Under the pieces are notes generated by a model. That model was not told where the DNA came from. It did no database searches and saw only the letters and a program-made list of their open reading frames with translations. A stretch of DNA of 64,000 nucleotides from an uncultured Sphingomonadaceae bacterium (GTDB lineage: Bacteria > Pseudomonadota > Alphaproteobacteria > Sphingomonadales > Sphingomonadaceae). Position 1 is the first letter of the stretch; every line of letters begins with the position of its first letter. The position numbers were made by a program, and so were the translations under genes. This document shows positions 8,648 to 17,814 of the stretch, one piece after another. Location: positions 22,773 to 86,772 of the forward strand of contig CANMQE010000005.1 of NCBI GenBank assembly GCA_947499975.1, given 5' to 3'.

Positions 8648-10330
8648 TTGCAGCAGCAGGTCGGTCGACGCAGCAGGACGAAGCGCTGGTTAATGCGCTA
8701 TCCGCGTGCGATGCCCTTGGGCATATTCGTGCTGATTGCCGCGATCACCGTCCTTTCTATCTTCGCTATCGAGCGCGGAGAGTACGAGCGCCAGTCGGCT
8801 CAGCTCAACGCCCGGGCTACGGCCATTGCGTCAGCACTTGAAAGGCGCGCGAATGCCAGCAGCGCCTATCTGCGTGCTGGTGCGGCGCTGCTTTCCACCA
8901 TGGAGGATATTCCGCCGGAAGATTTCCGCCGGTTCGTTTCCGAACTGCGTCTCGATGCCGATTATCGGGGCGCGGACGGAATCGGCTGGGCGCGGGTCGT
9001 CAGGCCCGCCGAGATCGAGGAATTCGAAGAGTTCCTTGCCGATGTCGCTCCGGAAGATGCGCAATTCTATCCGCCCATGAATGGCGGCCAGCCTTTCGGC
9101 GTCGCCGTCACCTTTCTGCAACCCGATACGGAGCGAAACCGCCGCGCCTTGGGATACGACATGTATTCCAGCCCGGAACGCCGGGCTGCGATGGTGGAGG
9201 CAGAGAGAACATCCCGTCCAACGGCCACCGATTCCGTCGTCCTTCGGCAGGAGGGAGAGACCCAGTCACCCGGCTTCCTGATCTTCATGCCGGTTTACGA
9301 GCCTGGCGTTGGAGGAAGGATGCTCAAGGGCTTCATCTACTCTCCCTTCAACGCCAATGATTTCCTGCAGAGCGCGCTCGAACTGGAAGATGCCGGCAGC
9401 TACGGCGTGCGCCTGTACGATAGCGACGACGAAGCCGGATCACTGCTGGCCGCCACTTTCGATGCGGATCTGGACAATCGCGATACAGCCACGAAAACCG
9501 TTACGATTGCTAATAATCCGTGGCGTCTGGCTGTCAGCATAAGGGAAGAGCGCGGCCTCTCCGGTCTTTCCATGGCCACGCTGATCTTCGGACTTCTCGT
9601 CGCCAGCCTGCTGATGCTGCTGGTGCGGATGCTGACGCAGCAGGCGCAGGAAGACGAAAGTGCGCTGCGCTGGTTCGAGGAGCAGGCCTCCATCCGCAAT
9701 TCGTTGACCCGCGAACTGAACCACCGCGTGAAGAACACGCTGGCCAATGTGCTCTCGATCATCGCCCTGACGCGGCGGCGCGCGGATTGCGTCGAGGATT
9801 TTGCGACCGGGCTCGATGGCCGCATCCGCGCGCTTTCCGCCACGCACGATCTTCTCACCCAGTCGGACTGGGGTTCAACACCCGTCAGGGCCGTGGTGGA
9901 GGCGGAACTGCTGCCTTATGCACAGGACGACGATCACTCGCTGGAACTGCTGGGGCCGGAAGTGGAGCTTGCCCCCAACGATGCGCTATCGCTCGGGCTC
10001 GCCATCCATGAGCTCGCCACCAACGCGGCGAAATACGGCTGTCTCAGCCAGCCCGGCGGCAAACTGGATGTCCACTGGAAGCTGCTTTCCGAAGACCTCG
10101 TGCGGGTCGAGTGGAGCGAGCATGGCGGGCCGCCTGTCAAACAGGAACGCTCTCGCGGCTTCGGGACGGACCTGATCGAACGGATCGTGGCTCAGGAACT
10201 GCGCCACCCGGTGGAGCTGGATTTCGATCCCAAGGGCGTTCGCTGCGTATTGCTGATCCCCGTCCGCCAGCCGAGCGAATTCATGATTCGCGCCAATCGC
10301 AAGGCCCCCGCGTCCACCAGCGAAGGCTGA
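8648..10330 (+). CDS. CHASE-domain HWE-type sensor histidine kinase (PhyK-like)
   Basis: This membrane sensor of about 560 residues has TM1 (LGIFVLIAAITVLSIFAI), a periplasmic CHASE-like sensor domain to about residue 300 (with DADYRGADGIGWARVV), TM2 (LIFGLLVASLLMLLVRML), then the kinase core. The phospho-acceptor helix is ELNHRVKNTLANVLS, and the N-box is HELATNAAKYG followed by the VEWSEHGG (WxE) motif, typical of HWE/HisKA_2 kinases that phosphorylate PhyR. The TTG at 8648 is chosen because GAGGAG lies 5 nt upstream; the frame is open from 8558. The location next to nepR-ecfG and the EcfG promoter suggest the general stress input. The signal sensed is unknown. Confidence 0.88.
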   Translation: MQQQVGRRSRTKRWLMRYPRAMPLGIFVLIAAITVLSIFAIERGEYERQSAQLNARATAIASALERRANASSAYLRAGAALLSTMEDIPPEDFRRFVSELRLDADYRGADGIGWARVVRPAEIEEFEEFLADVAPEDAQFYPPMNGGQPFGVAVTFLQPDTERNRRALGYDMYSSPERRAAMVEAERTSRPTATDSVVLRQEGETQSPGFLIFMPVYEPGVGGRMLKGFIYSPFNANDFLQSALELEDAGSYGVRLYDSDDEAGSLLAATFDADLDNRDTATKTVTIANNPWRLAVSIREERGLSGLSMATLIFGLLVASLLMLLVRMLTQQAQEDESALRWFEEQASIRNSLTRELNHRVKNTLANVLSIIALTRRRADCVEDFATGLDGRIRALSATHDLLTQSDWGSTPVRAVVEAELLPYAQDDDHSLELLGPEVELAPNDALSLGLAIHELATNAAKYGCLSQPGGKLDVHWKLLSEDLVRVEWSEHGGPPVKQERSRGFGTDLIERIVAQELRHPVELDFDPKGVRCVLLIPVRQPSEFMIRANRKAPASTSEG

Positions 10331-10370
10331 TCGCTGGACGCTGCCATCGTGCCGCTTTAAGGGATTGGCC

Positions 10371-11132
10371 ATGTGGCTGCTGCGTTCCCTTGGCATGATC
10401 CTGCCTGCTGTATGCAGCGCCTTCCTGGCAGGGTGTTCTCCTGCCGAGGAAACAGGGCCAGTGGTGCTGGCCGCGGCCAGCATGCAGGAAGGGCTGACGG
10501 CCAGTACAACGGCATGGTCAGCCGAAGGCCACCTGCCTCCCGTTCTTTCCTTCGCATCCAGCGCAGCCGTTGCGCGCCAGGCCAGCCAGGGCGCGCCCGC
10601 GGATATCGTGGTGACATCGGATGATCGCTGGATGAACTGGCTGGCCGAACGCGGCGGGATTGCGGGCATGCCCGTTCCTCTGGTGGCAAACGGGCTGGTG
10701 GTGGTTGCCGGCAGGAATGGCAGCGCGGCAGGGAGCCTTGCGGCATTTGCCAAGGATCCCTCCGCCGGAAGGCTTGCCATCGGAGAGCCCGAGAGCGTGC
10801 CCGCAGGCGAATTTGCTCGCATCGCCTTGCAGAACATGGGGCTTTGGAATGTGCTCTCGCCGCGGCTGGCCCCTGGTGAAAACGTGCGCGCGTCGCTGGC
10901 GCTGGTAGAGCGCGGCGAAGCTGCGATGGGCATCGTCTACGCCAGCGACGCCGCGGCCAGTGACAAGGTGCGCATCGTGCAGCGGATCGCCCCCTCGATG
11001 CATCCGCCGATTGTCTATTACGCGGCCCTGACGGCAAACTCGCAGGATGAGGATGCCGCTGACCTGCTGGACTTCCTCACATCCGCCGAGGGGCGCGCGT
11101 ACCTGCTGGAGCGGGGTTTCGTGAAGCCATGA
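10371..11132 (+). CDS. modA: Molybdate ABC transporter substrate-binding lipoprotein
   Basis: About 253 residues, beginning with a lipoprotein signal (ILPAVCSAFLAGCSPAEE; lipobox LAGC). The mature part starts VVLAAASMQEGL and contains LSFASSAAVARQASQGAPADIVVTSD in sections, the oxyanion-binding architecture of ModA with serine/alanine loops. It delivers molybdate (possibly tungstate) to ModB at the periplasmic face. The ATG at 10371 has AAGGGA 6 nt upstream. It overlaps modB by ATGA. It lies 40 nt after the kinase gene, but a functional link is not implied. Confidence 0.9.
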   Translation: MWLLRSLGMILPAVCSAFLAGCSPAEETGPVVLAAASMQEGLTASTTAWSAEGHLPPVLSFASSAAVARQASQGAPADIVVTSDDRWMNWLAERGGIAGMPVPLVANGLVVVAGRNGSAAGSLAAFAKDPSAGRLAIGEPESVPAGEFARIALQNMGLWNVLSPRLAPGENVRASLALVERGEAAMGIVYASDAAASDKVRIVQRIAPSMHPPIVYYAALTANSQDEDAADLLDFLTSAEGRAYLLERGFVKP

Positions 11133-11818
11133 GCGGGGCCGAGTGGACGATCGTCATGCTGTCTCTGAAAGTCAGCATCGTTGCCGTTCTGGTGACACTT
11201 CCCATCGCCTACGGGCTTGCCTGGCTGATCGCGCGGCGACGCTTTCCGGGGCGCATGTTGCTGGATGCGCTGGTGCACCTTCCGCTGGTAATTCCGCCCG
11301 TGGTGACGGGTTGGCTGCTGCTGATCGTGCTGGGCCGTAACGGAGCCATCGGCAGTTGGCTGTTCGAGCAGTTCGGCATTACCTTTGTGTTCAACTGGAC
11401 GGGTGCCGCCGTGGCGGCGGGCGTTATGGCGCTGCCGCTGATGGTGCGTGCCATGCGGCTTTCGATCGAGGCGGTGGACCGCCGCCTCGTCGGTGCGGCA
11501 CGCACGCTGGGGGCATCGCCGGTGCGCGCGTTTCTCACCATCACCCTGCCGCTCAGCCTGCCGGGTATCGCGGCAGGCGCGATGCTGGGCTTTGCCAGAT
11601 CGCTGGGCGAATTTGGCGCGACCATCACCTTCGCCGCCAACATAGCAGGAGAGACGCGCACCCTTCCGCTGGCCATCTATACGGGTCTGCAGGTGCCCGG
11701 ATCAGAAAGCGATGTAGCCAGGCTGGCCGTGATTGCCATCGTGCTATCGCTGGGCGCGCTGCTGGTATCGGAATGGCTGGTCCGCCGGTCGCAAGGGGCG
11801 CGTGCGCATGTCCTTTGA
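11129..11818 (+). CDS. modB: Molybdate ABC transporter permease
   Basis: A 229-residue inner-membrane permease with five or six helices. It has the EAA loop needed to contact the ATPase (AARTLGASPVRAFLTITLPLSLPGIAAG in the third quarter) followed by GFARSLGEFGATITF, both standard in ModB. The start overlaps the modA stop (ATGA) and the end overlaps modC by 11 nt, so the three genes form one coupled operon. Confidence 0.95.
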   Translation: MSGAEWTIVMLSLKVSIVAVLVTLPIAYGLAWLIARRRFPGRMLLDALVHLPLVIPPVVTGWLLLIVLGRNGAIGSWLFEQFGITFVFNWTGAAVAAGVMALPLMVRAMRLSIEAVDRRLVGAARTLGASPVRAFLTITLPLSLPGIAAGAMLGFARSLGEFGATITFAANIAGETRTLPLAIYTGLQVPGSESDVARLAVIAIVLSLGALLVSEWLVRRSQGARAHVL

Positions 11819-12446
11819 AGTGCAGATAGACATGGCGCTGGACGATCACGCCTATGCTCTGCAATTCGCATCCGATGCGAAACTGACGGCGCTGGTGGGG
11901 CCATCGGGCGTCGGCAAGACGAGTACGCTGAATGCCATCGCCGGACTGGTGCGGCCAAGGTCAGGTCGGATCACCGTGGCGGGCGAAGTCCTGTTCGATG
12001 ATGCAGCCGGCGTGAACCTGCCGCCGGAACAGCGCCGCGCTGGCTATGTCTTTCAGGACGCGCGCCTCTTTCCGCACAAAAGGGTGGAAGCAAACCTCGC
12101 CTATGGAGAGAATTACGCGCCACCGGGCAGCCGCTTCATCTCGCAGGACGAGGCCGTGCGCCTGCTGGAAATACAGCACCTGCTCGATCGCTTTCCCGCA
12201 ACGCTTTCGGGCGGAGAGGCGCGGCGCGTGGCCATTGGGCGCGCCCTGCTGGCCGCGCCACGCTTCCTGCTGCTGGACGAGCCGCTGGCATCACTGGACG
12301 AAAGCCGCGCGGAGACGCTGCTGGCGCTGATCGAGCGCCTGCGCGACAAGCTGGATCTGCCGATGCTGCTGGTAAGCCATTCCAGCGCGGATGTGCAGCG
12401 GCTGGCAGGCCGGGTGGTGACGATGACGGCGCCCGGCCCGGCCTGA
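11808..12446 (+). CDS. modC: Molybdate ABC transporter ATP-binding protein, short form without Mop domain
   Basis: This 212-residue ATPase has Walker A GPSGVGKT (about residues 28-35), a Q-loop GYVFQDARLFPH, the signature LSGGEARRVAIGRALL, Walker B FLLLDEP and a switch histidine in LLVSHSS. The protein ends right after the ABC core (TAPGPA), so the C-terminal Mop/TOBE molybdate-sensing domain of classical ModC (about 350 residues) is absent. The ATG at 11808 lies inside the end of modB. An upstream frame is open to 11733, but it would overlap modB by 86 nt. Confidence 0.9.
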   Translation: MSFEVQIDMALDDHAYALQFASDAKLTALVGPSGVGKTSTLNAIAGLVRPRSGRITVAGEVLFDDAAGVNLPPEQRRAGYVFQDARLFPHKRVEANLAYGENYAPPGSRFISQDEAVRLLEIQHLLDRFPATLSGGEARRVAIGRALLAAPRFLLLDEPLASLDESRAETLLALIERLRDKLDLPMLLVSHSSADVQRLAGRVVTMTAPGPA

Positions 12447-12450
12447 GGCC

Positions 12451-14652
12451 TTACGCGAACAGCGACTTGTCGATGGGTAGCGAGCGTACGCGCTTGCCGG
12501 TGAGGGCGAACAGCGCGTTGGTGAGTGCCGGGATTACCGGGGGCAGGGCAGGCTCGCCAAGGCCGGTGGGCGCATTGTCGGAAAGCACCCATTCCACGTG
12601 GATCTGCGGCGTCATCGGCATGCGGGGCAGCGGGTAGTTGTGGAAGTTGGATTGCTTGGCCGCGCCACCTTCGATCTCTACCGCCAGCTGGATGGCCTGT
12701 CCGATCCCGTCGATGATGGAGCCTTCCACCTGGTTCAGCGCGCCGAACGGATTGATGATCTGGCTACCGACATCGCCTGCTGCCCATACGTTGTGAACCA
12801 GTGGGTTGTTGCGATCGTCCAGGCTGGCTTCCACCACCTCGGCGAAATAGCCCATGTGGCTGAAATAGAAGCCGAAGCCCAGCGCGTGGCCATCTGCCAC
12901 CGGCTGACCCCAGTTTGACATGTCCATCACCTTGCGGGTGACGGCCTGCAGGCGGGGAGCGGAAAAACCGGGCTGCGGCCCAACGAAACCCTGCGTCGGC
13001 GGTTCCGGCGCGACGCCATCGGTCAATTCCAGCATCAGTGCGGGCAGATCCTTGCCGGTGGCGTGGGCCACCTCGTCAAGGAAGCTTTGCATCACAAAAG
13101 CCAGCGCGTTGGATGTAGGGGCGCGCAGGGCGCCCATTGGCACGGCGGTTTCCAGCTTGGTCTGCTCGAACTTCAGATTGTCGACATACTTGGCAGGAAA
13201 TTCCTGCGCAGGCATCGCCGCCGGATTGAACGGGCCGTCGCCCAGGTCGAAGGTAACGAAATGATCGGCCCAGCCGGTGATCTTGCCATCTGCGTCCAGC
13301 GCGGCGCGCAGCTTGTGCCAGCCAGCGGGGCGATAGTAATCGGAGCGGACATCGTCTTCGCGGCTCCAGATCAACTGCACCGGCGTGCCGGGCATTTCCT
13401 TCGCGATGGCCGCTACCTGCACCATGTAATCATTGTTTAGCCGGCGACCGAAACCGCCGCCCATGCGGGTGATATGCACGGTCACCTGGCTGGGCTCCAG
13501 CCCGAGATAGCCGGCCACGGCCTGCTGGCCGCCCTGCGGGGTCTGCGATGGCGCCCACATTTCCATCGTGCCGTCTTCGTGCATCAGGGCTGTGCAGTTC
13601 ATCGGCTCCATCGCCACGTGGGCAAGGAAGGGATAGCTGTATTCCGCTTCCAGCACCTTGTCTGCCGAAGCAAAGGCAGCGTCCACGTCACCTTTCTCGG
13701 AGAACACTTCGTCGCTGTTGCCGGTGGCCCAGGCATTTCTTGCAGCTTCTGCATAACCGGCGGTGGAGTGGCTGGCCCACTGGCCGTTGTCCCACTGCGG
13801 TTCCAGCGCGCTGCGGGCCTTGTTCGCAAGCCACCAGTTGCTGGCGATCACGGCCACGCCTTCCACCAGTTCGACTTGCGGACTGGCGGCAACAGTGAAG
13901 GCATCGATCACGCCCGGCTGCGACTTCGCGGCATCGAGATTGGCGGATTTCAGCTTCGCGCCGAAGACGGGCGAACGTTCAAAGGCTGCATACACCATGC
14001 CTTCCAGCTGCGTATCGACGCCGAAGATCGGCTCCCCGCGAACGACCTTCGGGCTGTCCACGCCGCCGATGGCACGGCCGATGATGCGGAAGTCGGCCTG
14101 GTCCTTCAGGGTCAGGCCGGCGGGATCTGGCACCTCCATTAACGCGGCGTCGCTGGCCAATTCGCCAAAGGTGGCGGAACGGCGCGTGCCGGGCTGCACC
14201 ACGCGGCCAGGTTCCGTCGCAAGGCCGGCAGCATCCACGCCCCAACGCTGCGCCGCGGCGGCAATCAGCATGGAACGCGCAGCTGCGCCTGCCTGGCGCA
14301 TGGGAATCCAGTTCATCGGCGTGGCGAACGATCCGCCCGCCAGCTGCGGCCCGTATTTGGCGGCGTTGGTATCCGCCTGCTGCACGCTCACACTATCCCA
14401 GTCGGCATCCAGTTCCTCTGCAACCAGCATGGGCAGCATCGTCTTGATGCCCTGGCCGATCTCCGGGTTCTTCCCGACGATGGTGACGGTGTTGTCGGGA
14501 TGGATGGTGATGAAGGCGTTGAGATCCTGCGGTCCCGATACCGCGTTGGCGCGGGCGGCCACGGGGAATGTCGCGGCAAGCGCAAAACCGCCGCCGGCAA
14601 CGGCGCTGGCCTTCAGCAGGGTGCGGCGCGAAAGCTGAACGGTGTCAGGCAT
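12451..14652 (-). CDS. Molybdopterin-binding subunit of a two-component molybdenum hydroxylase (IorB/aldehyde oxidase type), Tat-exported
   Basis: A 733-residue large subunit of the xanthine dehydrogenase family. It begins MPDTVQLSRRTLLKASAVAG, a twin-arginine signal (SRRTLLK). Molybdopterin-binding signatures include GKNPEIGQGIKTMLP near residue 70, THITRMGGGFGRR near 420 and FGALNQVEGSIIDGIGQ near the C-terminus. There is no FAD subunit gene beside it, so electrons probably pass from the 2Fe-2S partner to a cytochrome, as in isoquinoline oxidoreductase. The start overlaps the small-subunit stop by 8 nt. It ends 4 nt from converging modC, which could supply its metal. The substrate is unknown. 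Confidence 0.9.
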   Translation of the reverse strand: MPDTVQLSRRTLLKASAVAGGGFALAATFPVAARANAVSGPQDLNAFITIHPDNTVTIVGKNPEIGQGIKTMLPMLVAEELDADWDSVSVQQADTNAAKYGPQLAGGSFATPMNWIPMRQAGAAARSMLIAAAAQRWGVDAAGLATEPGRVVQPGTRRSATFGELASDAALMEVPDPAGLTLKDQADFRIIGRAIGGVDSPKVVRGEPIFGVDTQLEGMVYAAFERSPVFGAKLKSANLDAAKSQPGVIDAFTVAASPQVELVEGVAVIASNWWLANKARSALEPQWDNGQWASHSTAGYAEAARNAWATGNSDEVFSEKGDVDAAFASADKVLEAEYSYPFLAHVAMEPMNCTALMHEDGTMEMWAPSQTPQGGQQAVAGYLGLEPSQVTVHITRMGGGFGRRLNNDYMVQVAAIAKEMPGTPVQLIWSREDDVRSDYYRPAGWHKLRAALDADGKITGWADHFVTFDLGDGPFNPAAMPAQEFPAKYVDNLKFEQTKLETAVPMGALRAPTSNALAFVMQSFLDEVAHATGKDLPALMLELTDGVAPEPPTQGFVGPQPGFSAPRLQAVTRKVMDMSNWGQPVADGHALGFGFYFSHMGYFAEVVEASLDDRNNPLVHNVWAAGDVGSQIINPFGALNQVEGSIIDGIGQAIQLAVEIEGGAAKQSNFHNYPLPRMPMTPQIHVEWVLSDNAPTGLGEPALPPVIPALTNALFALTGKRVRSLPIDKSLFA

Positions 14653-15118
14653 TGGCCGTCTCCTCGTCACGCGCCACCCTGGCGATGGCGGCGTGGATAC
14701 GCTTGTAACAGGCGCAGCGGCAGATGTTGCCCTGCATGGCAGCATCGATCTCGCTATCGGTGGGGTCGGGATTGTTGTTCAGCAGCGCGGTGGCGTTCAT
14801 TAGCTGGCCCGCCTGGCAATAGCCGCATTGCATCACGTCATCTTCCAGCCATGCTTGTTGAAGAGCCTGACCGACGGGGCTTTCGCCCAGCGCCTCTACC
14901 GTGGAAACGTCCTTATCCGCGACGGCGGATAGCGGCATGGAACATGATCGCGTGGCCTGGCCATCGATATGCACGGTGCAGGCACCGCACATTCCGATGC
15001 CGCAGCCGAATTTCGTGCCGACCATGCCCAGTTCGTTGCGCAGGGCCCACAGCAGGGGCATGTCGCCCGGCGCATCGATCTCGCGCGTTTCTCCATTTAC
15101 CGTCACACGAAAGGCCAT
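14645..15118 (-). CDS. 2Fe-2S subunit of the molybdenum hydroxylase (IorA type)
   Basis: A 157-residue protein with an N-terminal ferredoxin-like domain (GTKFGCGIGMCGACTVHIDG, C-rich plant-type cluster; fourth cysteine in RSCSMPL) and a C-terminal helical domain holding the second cluster (CGYCQAGQ and ICRCACYKRIHAAI). It transfers electrons from the molybdenum cofactor subunit that follows. The ATG at 15118 has a strong AGGAGGTG upstream, so the longer frame to 15175 is unlikely. No signal peptide is present; it would be carried out with its Tat-targeted partner. Confidence 0.92.
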   Translation of the reverse strand: MAFRVTVNGETREIDAPGDMPLLWALRNELGMVGTKFGCGIGMCGACTVHIDGQATRSCSMPLSAVADKDVSTVEALGESPVGQALQQAWLEDDVMQCGYCQAGQLMNATALLNNNPDPTDSEIDAAMQGNICRCACYKRIHAAIARVARDEETANA

Positions 15119-15521
15119 TGCCCCACCTCCTGATAGAATATCGTCCGATTGGCCCCAACCCGAATGGGCAACCATTGACTATGTCTACAGGAGTTGCTGA
15201 AATCTGCCAACAGGGACGAAAGGGTGGAAGGACGGATACTCGGCCTTCTCTCGCAGTGTACTTCCTTGCTCCTCGACCGAGGGGCTTACCACTGGGGCGG
15301 GGCAGTTCGCGGAATGCATCAAAGCTACCGATTATGGTTCGCTGGCGGAGTTGACCGTCGATCCAGCAAATTTCAAAGTGTCCAATGAAAACATCTCGGC
15401 TGGGCTGCTGCTGGCCGGCTTCGGCGTACTCACGCCGCGGCGGCGGTTTGTCGAACAACTTATTTCGAAACTGATCCATTCTTGCCCTCAGCCCGGTCAC
15501 CAGAATATTAGGACCCTCGCG
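15119..15521. other. Intergenic region between divergent 2Fe-2S subunit and GH3 genes
   Basis: There are about 400 bases without a convincing gene. The GH3 reading frame stays open back to 15351, but that stretch lacks a signal peptide and has a poor ribosome site, so I treat it as untranslated. I see no clear operator palindrome or terminator. Confidence 0.5.
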
Positions 15522-17519
15522 ATGAACACTGCCAAGCTGACTACAACTGCGATGGCGCTGACCTCCGCGCTTGTGCTCGCCAACTGCACCCATCCGGCTC
15601 CACTCCCGGATTTGGCAGCAGGCAATTCGAACCTCTCCCAGCCGCAGCTTGGCCTTCGGGTGAAGCAATCCATTACGGTGCACGGCCTTGAGTTCAGGGA
15701 TGCCGATGCCGATGGCGAACTGGCGATCTACGAGGATTGGCGGCGCACGCCAGCAGAACGCGCGACGGACCTTGCCCGGCGCATGACGACGGCGGAGAAG
15801 GTCGGCACTCTCATGCATTCCACGATGCCGGGCCGTGACGGGGAACTGGGGCGCGCGAACAGCTACGATCTCGATGCCCTGGCTGACCTTGTCGGGGACA
15901 AGTACGTCACCAGTTTCATCACCCGGCTGACGCTTGCCCCCTCAGAACTCGTCAAGCAAGGTAATCTGGCACAGGAAGTTGCCGCGGCTGGCCGCCTTGG
16001 CATTCCCCTGACGATCAGCACCGATCCGCGAAATCACTTCAGCTACGTCCTCGGCGCGTCAGAGGCGGGGACGGGTACGACCCGCTGGCCCGAACTGCTG
16101 GGATTCGCGGCGCTACGCGATCCGGCCATTGTCCGCCAATTCGGTGAAATCGCCCGAAGGGAATATCGCGCGCTGGGCATTCACATGGCACTTTCGCCGC
16201 AGCTTGACCTACTGACCGAACCGCGCTGGCCGCGTGGCAGCGGCACGTTTGGCAGTCAGGCAGCACTCAGCAGCGAACTAGGCGGCGCATACGTACAGTC
16301 CTTCCAGGGCTGCAGAGACGGATTGCAGCCCGATGGCGTGATGACGGTGGTAAAGCACTGGGTCGGCTACGGCGCGCAGCCGGAGGGGTTTGAGGCGCAT
16401 AACTATTACGGACGCTTCGCCGATCCGGGTGACTATCTTCCCCGGCATATCGCCGCGTTCGAGGGTGCGCTGGAGATGCGGACTGCCGGGATCATGCCTG
16501 CCTATCCGATCCTGCGCGATACGCAGTTGGGCGGAGAGGAACTGGAAGCCGTCAGCCCCGGTTTCAGCGCGCAATTGCTGGAGGGCTTGCTGCGGAATGA
16601 TCTTCGCTATGAAGGCATCGTCCTGTCCGACTGGGCGATTACGCGTGACTGCAACGAGAGGTGCACGAACCCCACCGATGCGCAGCCTCAAAGGCCGCAG
16701 GATATCGCCACCCCATGGGGCGTCGAAAACCTGACTGTCAGGCAGCGTTACGTCAAAGGCCTGCAGGCCGGGATCGACCAGTTCGGCGGTACTGACGATG
16801 TTTCCCCCTTGCTCGAAGCCATTGAAGCGGGCGAGGTCGACATGGCACGGATCGATCAGTCGGTCATCCGCATCATGGTGCCGAAGTTCCAGCTTGGGCT
16901 GTTCGAGAATCCCTATGTCGATCCCGCAGCGGCCCAGGCTGTGATCGGCGGGCAGGATGATGTTGCAAAGGCCGATCAGCTACAGCGCGAAGCGCAGGTC
17001 CTGTTGCGCAACGAGGACAATAGCCTGCCCTTCGCCGCGCATTCCAAGGTCTGGCTGCACGGCATGGCTTCCGACGCTGCGAGGGCGGCAGGATTGCAGG
17101 TGGTCGACGATGTTGCAGATGCCGATTTCGCCATCGTTCGCGCGGATACGCCGTCCGAGATGCTGCATCCCAATCACTTCTTCGGCAGCCGCTACAAGGA
17201 AGGCCGCCTGAATTTCGAGCCCGGCGATCCTGCCTACGATGCCCTTGCTCAGGCAGAGGCGGCGCAGGTGCCGGCGATGCTGGCGATCTTCCTCGATAGG
17301 CCAGCGGTTCTTAGCGAAGTGCTGCCGCTGACCGACGTGATCCTCGCCAATTTCGGCGCGAGCGATGCCGCTGTGCTGGACGTGGCGCTTGGCAAGGCCG
17401 AGGCGAAAGGACGCCTGCCGTTCGAACTGCCGCGCTCGATGGATGCCGTTAGGGCGCAAGACCCTGCCGCTCCGGATGACAGTGCAAACCCGCTTTACCC
17501 CTTCGGGGCTGGTCTTTGA
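15522..17519 (+). CDS. Glycoside hydrolase family 3 (beta-glucosidase-like), probable lipoprotein
   Basis: This 665-residue protein opens with a signal ending in a plausible lipobox (ALVLANC-THP). The GH3 N-terminal barrel is visible: RATDLARRMTTAEKVGTLMH, VVKHWVGYG (the KH motif that contacts substrate) and YEGIVLSDW, where Asp370 is the expected nucleophile. A C-terminal alpha/beta sandwich follows (EAQVLLRNEDNSLPF). It probably removes terminal beta-linked sugars from plant or algal oligosaccharides in the envelope. The ATG at 15522 is chosen over the open upstream frame because it starts the signal peptide. It converges on a TonB-dependent receptor that may import the products. Confidence 0.88.
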   Translation: MNTAKLTTTAMALTSALVLANCTHPAPLPDLAAGNSNLSQPQLGLRVKQSITVHGLEFRDADADGELAIYEDWRRTPAERATDLARRMTTAEKVGTLMHSTMPGRDGELGRANSYDLDALADLVGDKYVTSFITRLTLAPSELVKQGNLAQEVAAAGRLGIPLTISTDPRNHFSYVLGASEAGTGTTRWPELLGFAALRDPAIVRQFGEIARREYRALGIHMALSPQLDLLTEPRWPRGSGTFGSQAALSSELGGAYVQSFQGCRDGLQPDGVMTVVKHWVGYGAQPEGFEAHNYYGRFADPGDYLPRHIAAFEGALEMRTAGIMPAYPILRDTQLGGEELEAVSPGFSAQLLEGLLRNDLRYEGIVLSDWAITRDCNERCTNPTDAQPQRPQDIATPWGVENLTVRQRYVKGLQAGIDQFGGTDDVSPLLEAIEAGEVDMARIDQSVIRIMVPKFQLGLFENPYVDPAAAQAVIGGQDDVAKADQLQREAQVLLRNEDNSLPFAAHSKVWLHGMASDAARAAGLQVVDDVADADFAIVRADTPSEMLHPNHFFGSRYKEGRLNFEPGDPAYDALAQAEAAQVPAMLAIFLDRPAVLSEVLPLTDVILANFGASDAAVLDVALGKAEAKGRLPFELPRSMDAVRAQDPAAPDDSANPLYPFGAGL

Positions 17520-17814
17520 TCAACAACCGGCAAGGGCGTCGCTTAAGGGATATGCAGACCAATTGTTCATCGCGCCGCCTTGGCCAGCTATTTTCAAGCA
17601 GGATGCATTGGTCAAGCAGACCGTGGCAGAGGCTGAAGCGACGCAACAAGCGATGTTCGAACCTTGCTCAGGCCAGGGTTACGAACTCGCCGAACTTCCG
17701 CTGGTGTCGATGGCGCAAAGAGCGAGTTTTACTCGAAAGCGAATCGTAAAGCCTTCATATCGCCCCCTTCTGCCGCCCCGTTCAATCGCACATCCATCGA
17801 CGAGGCGAAGAGCA

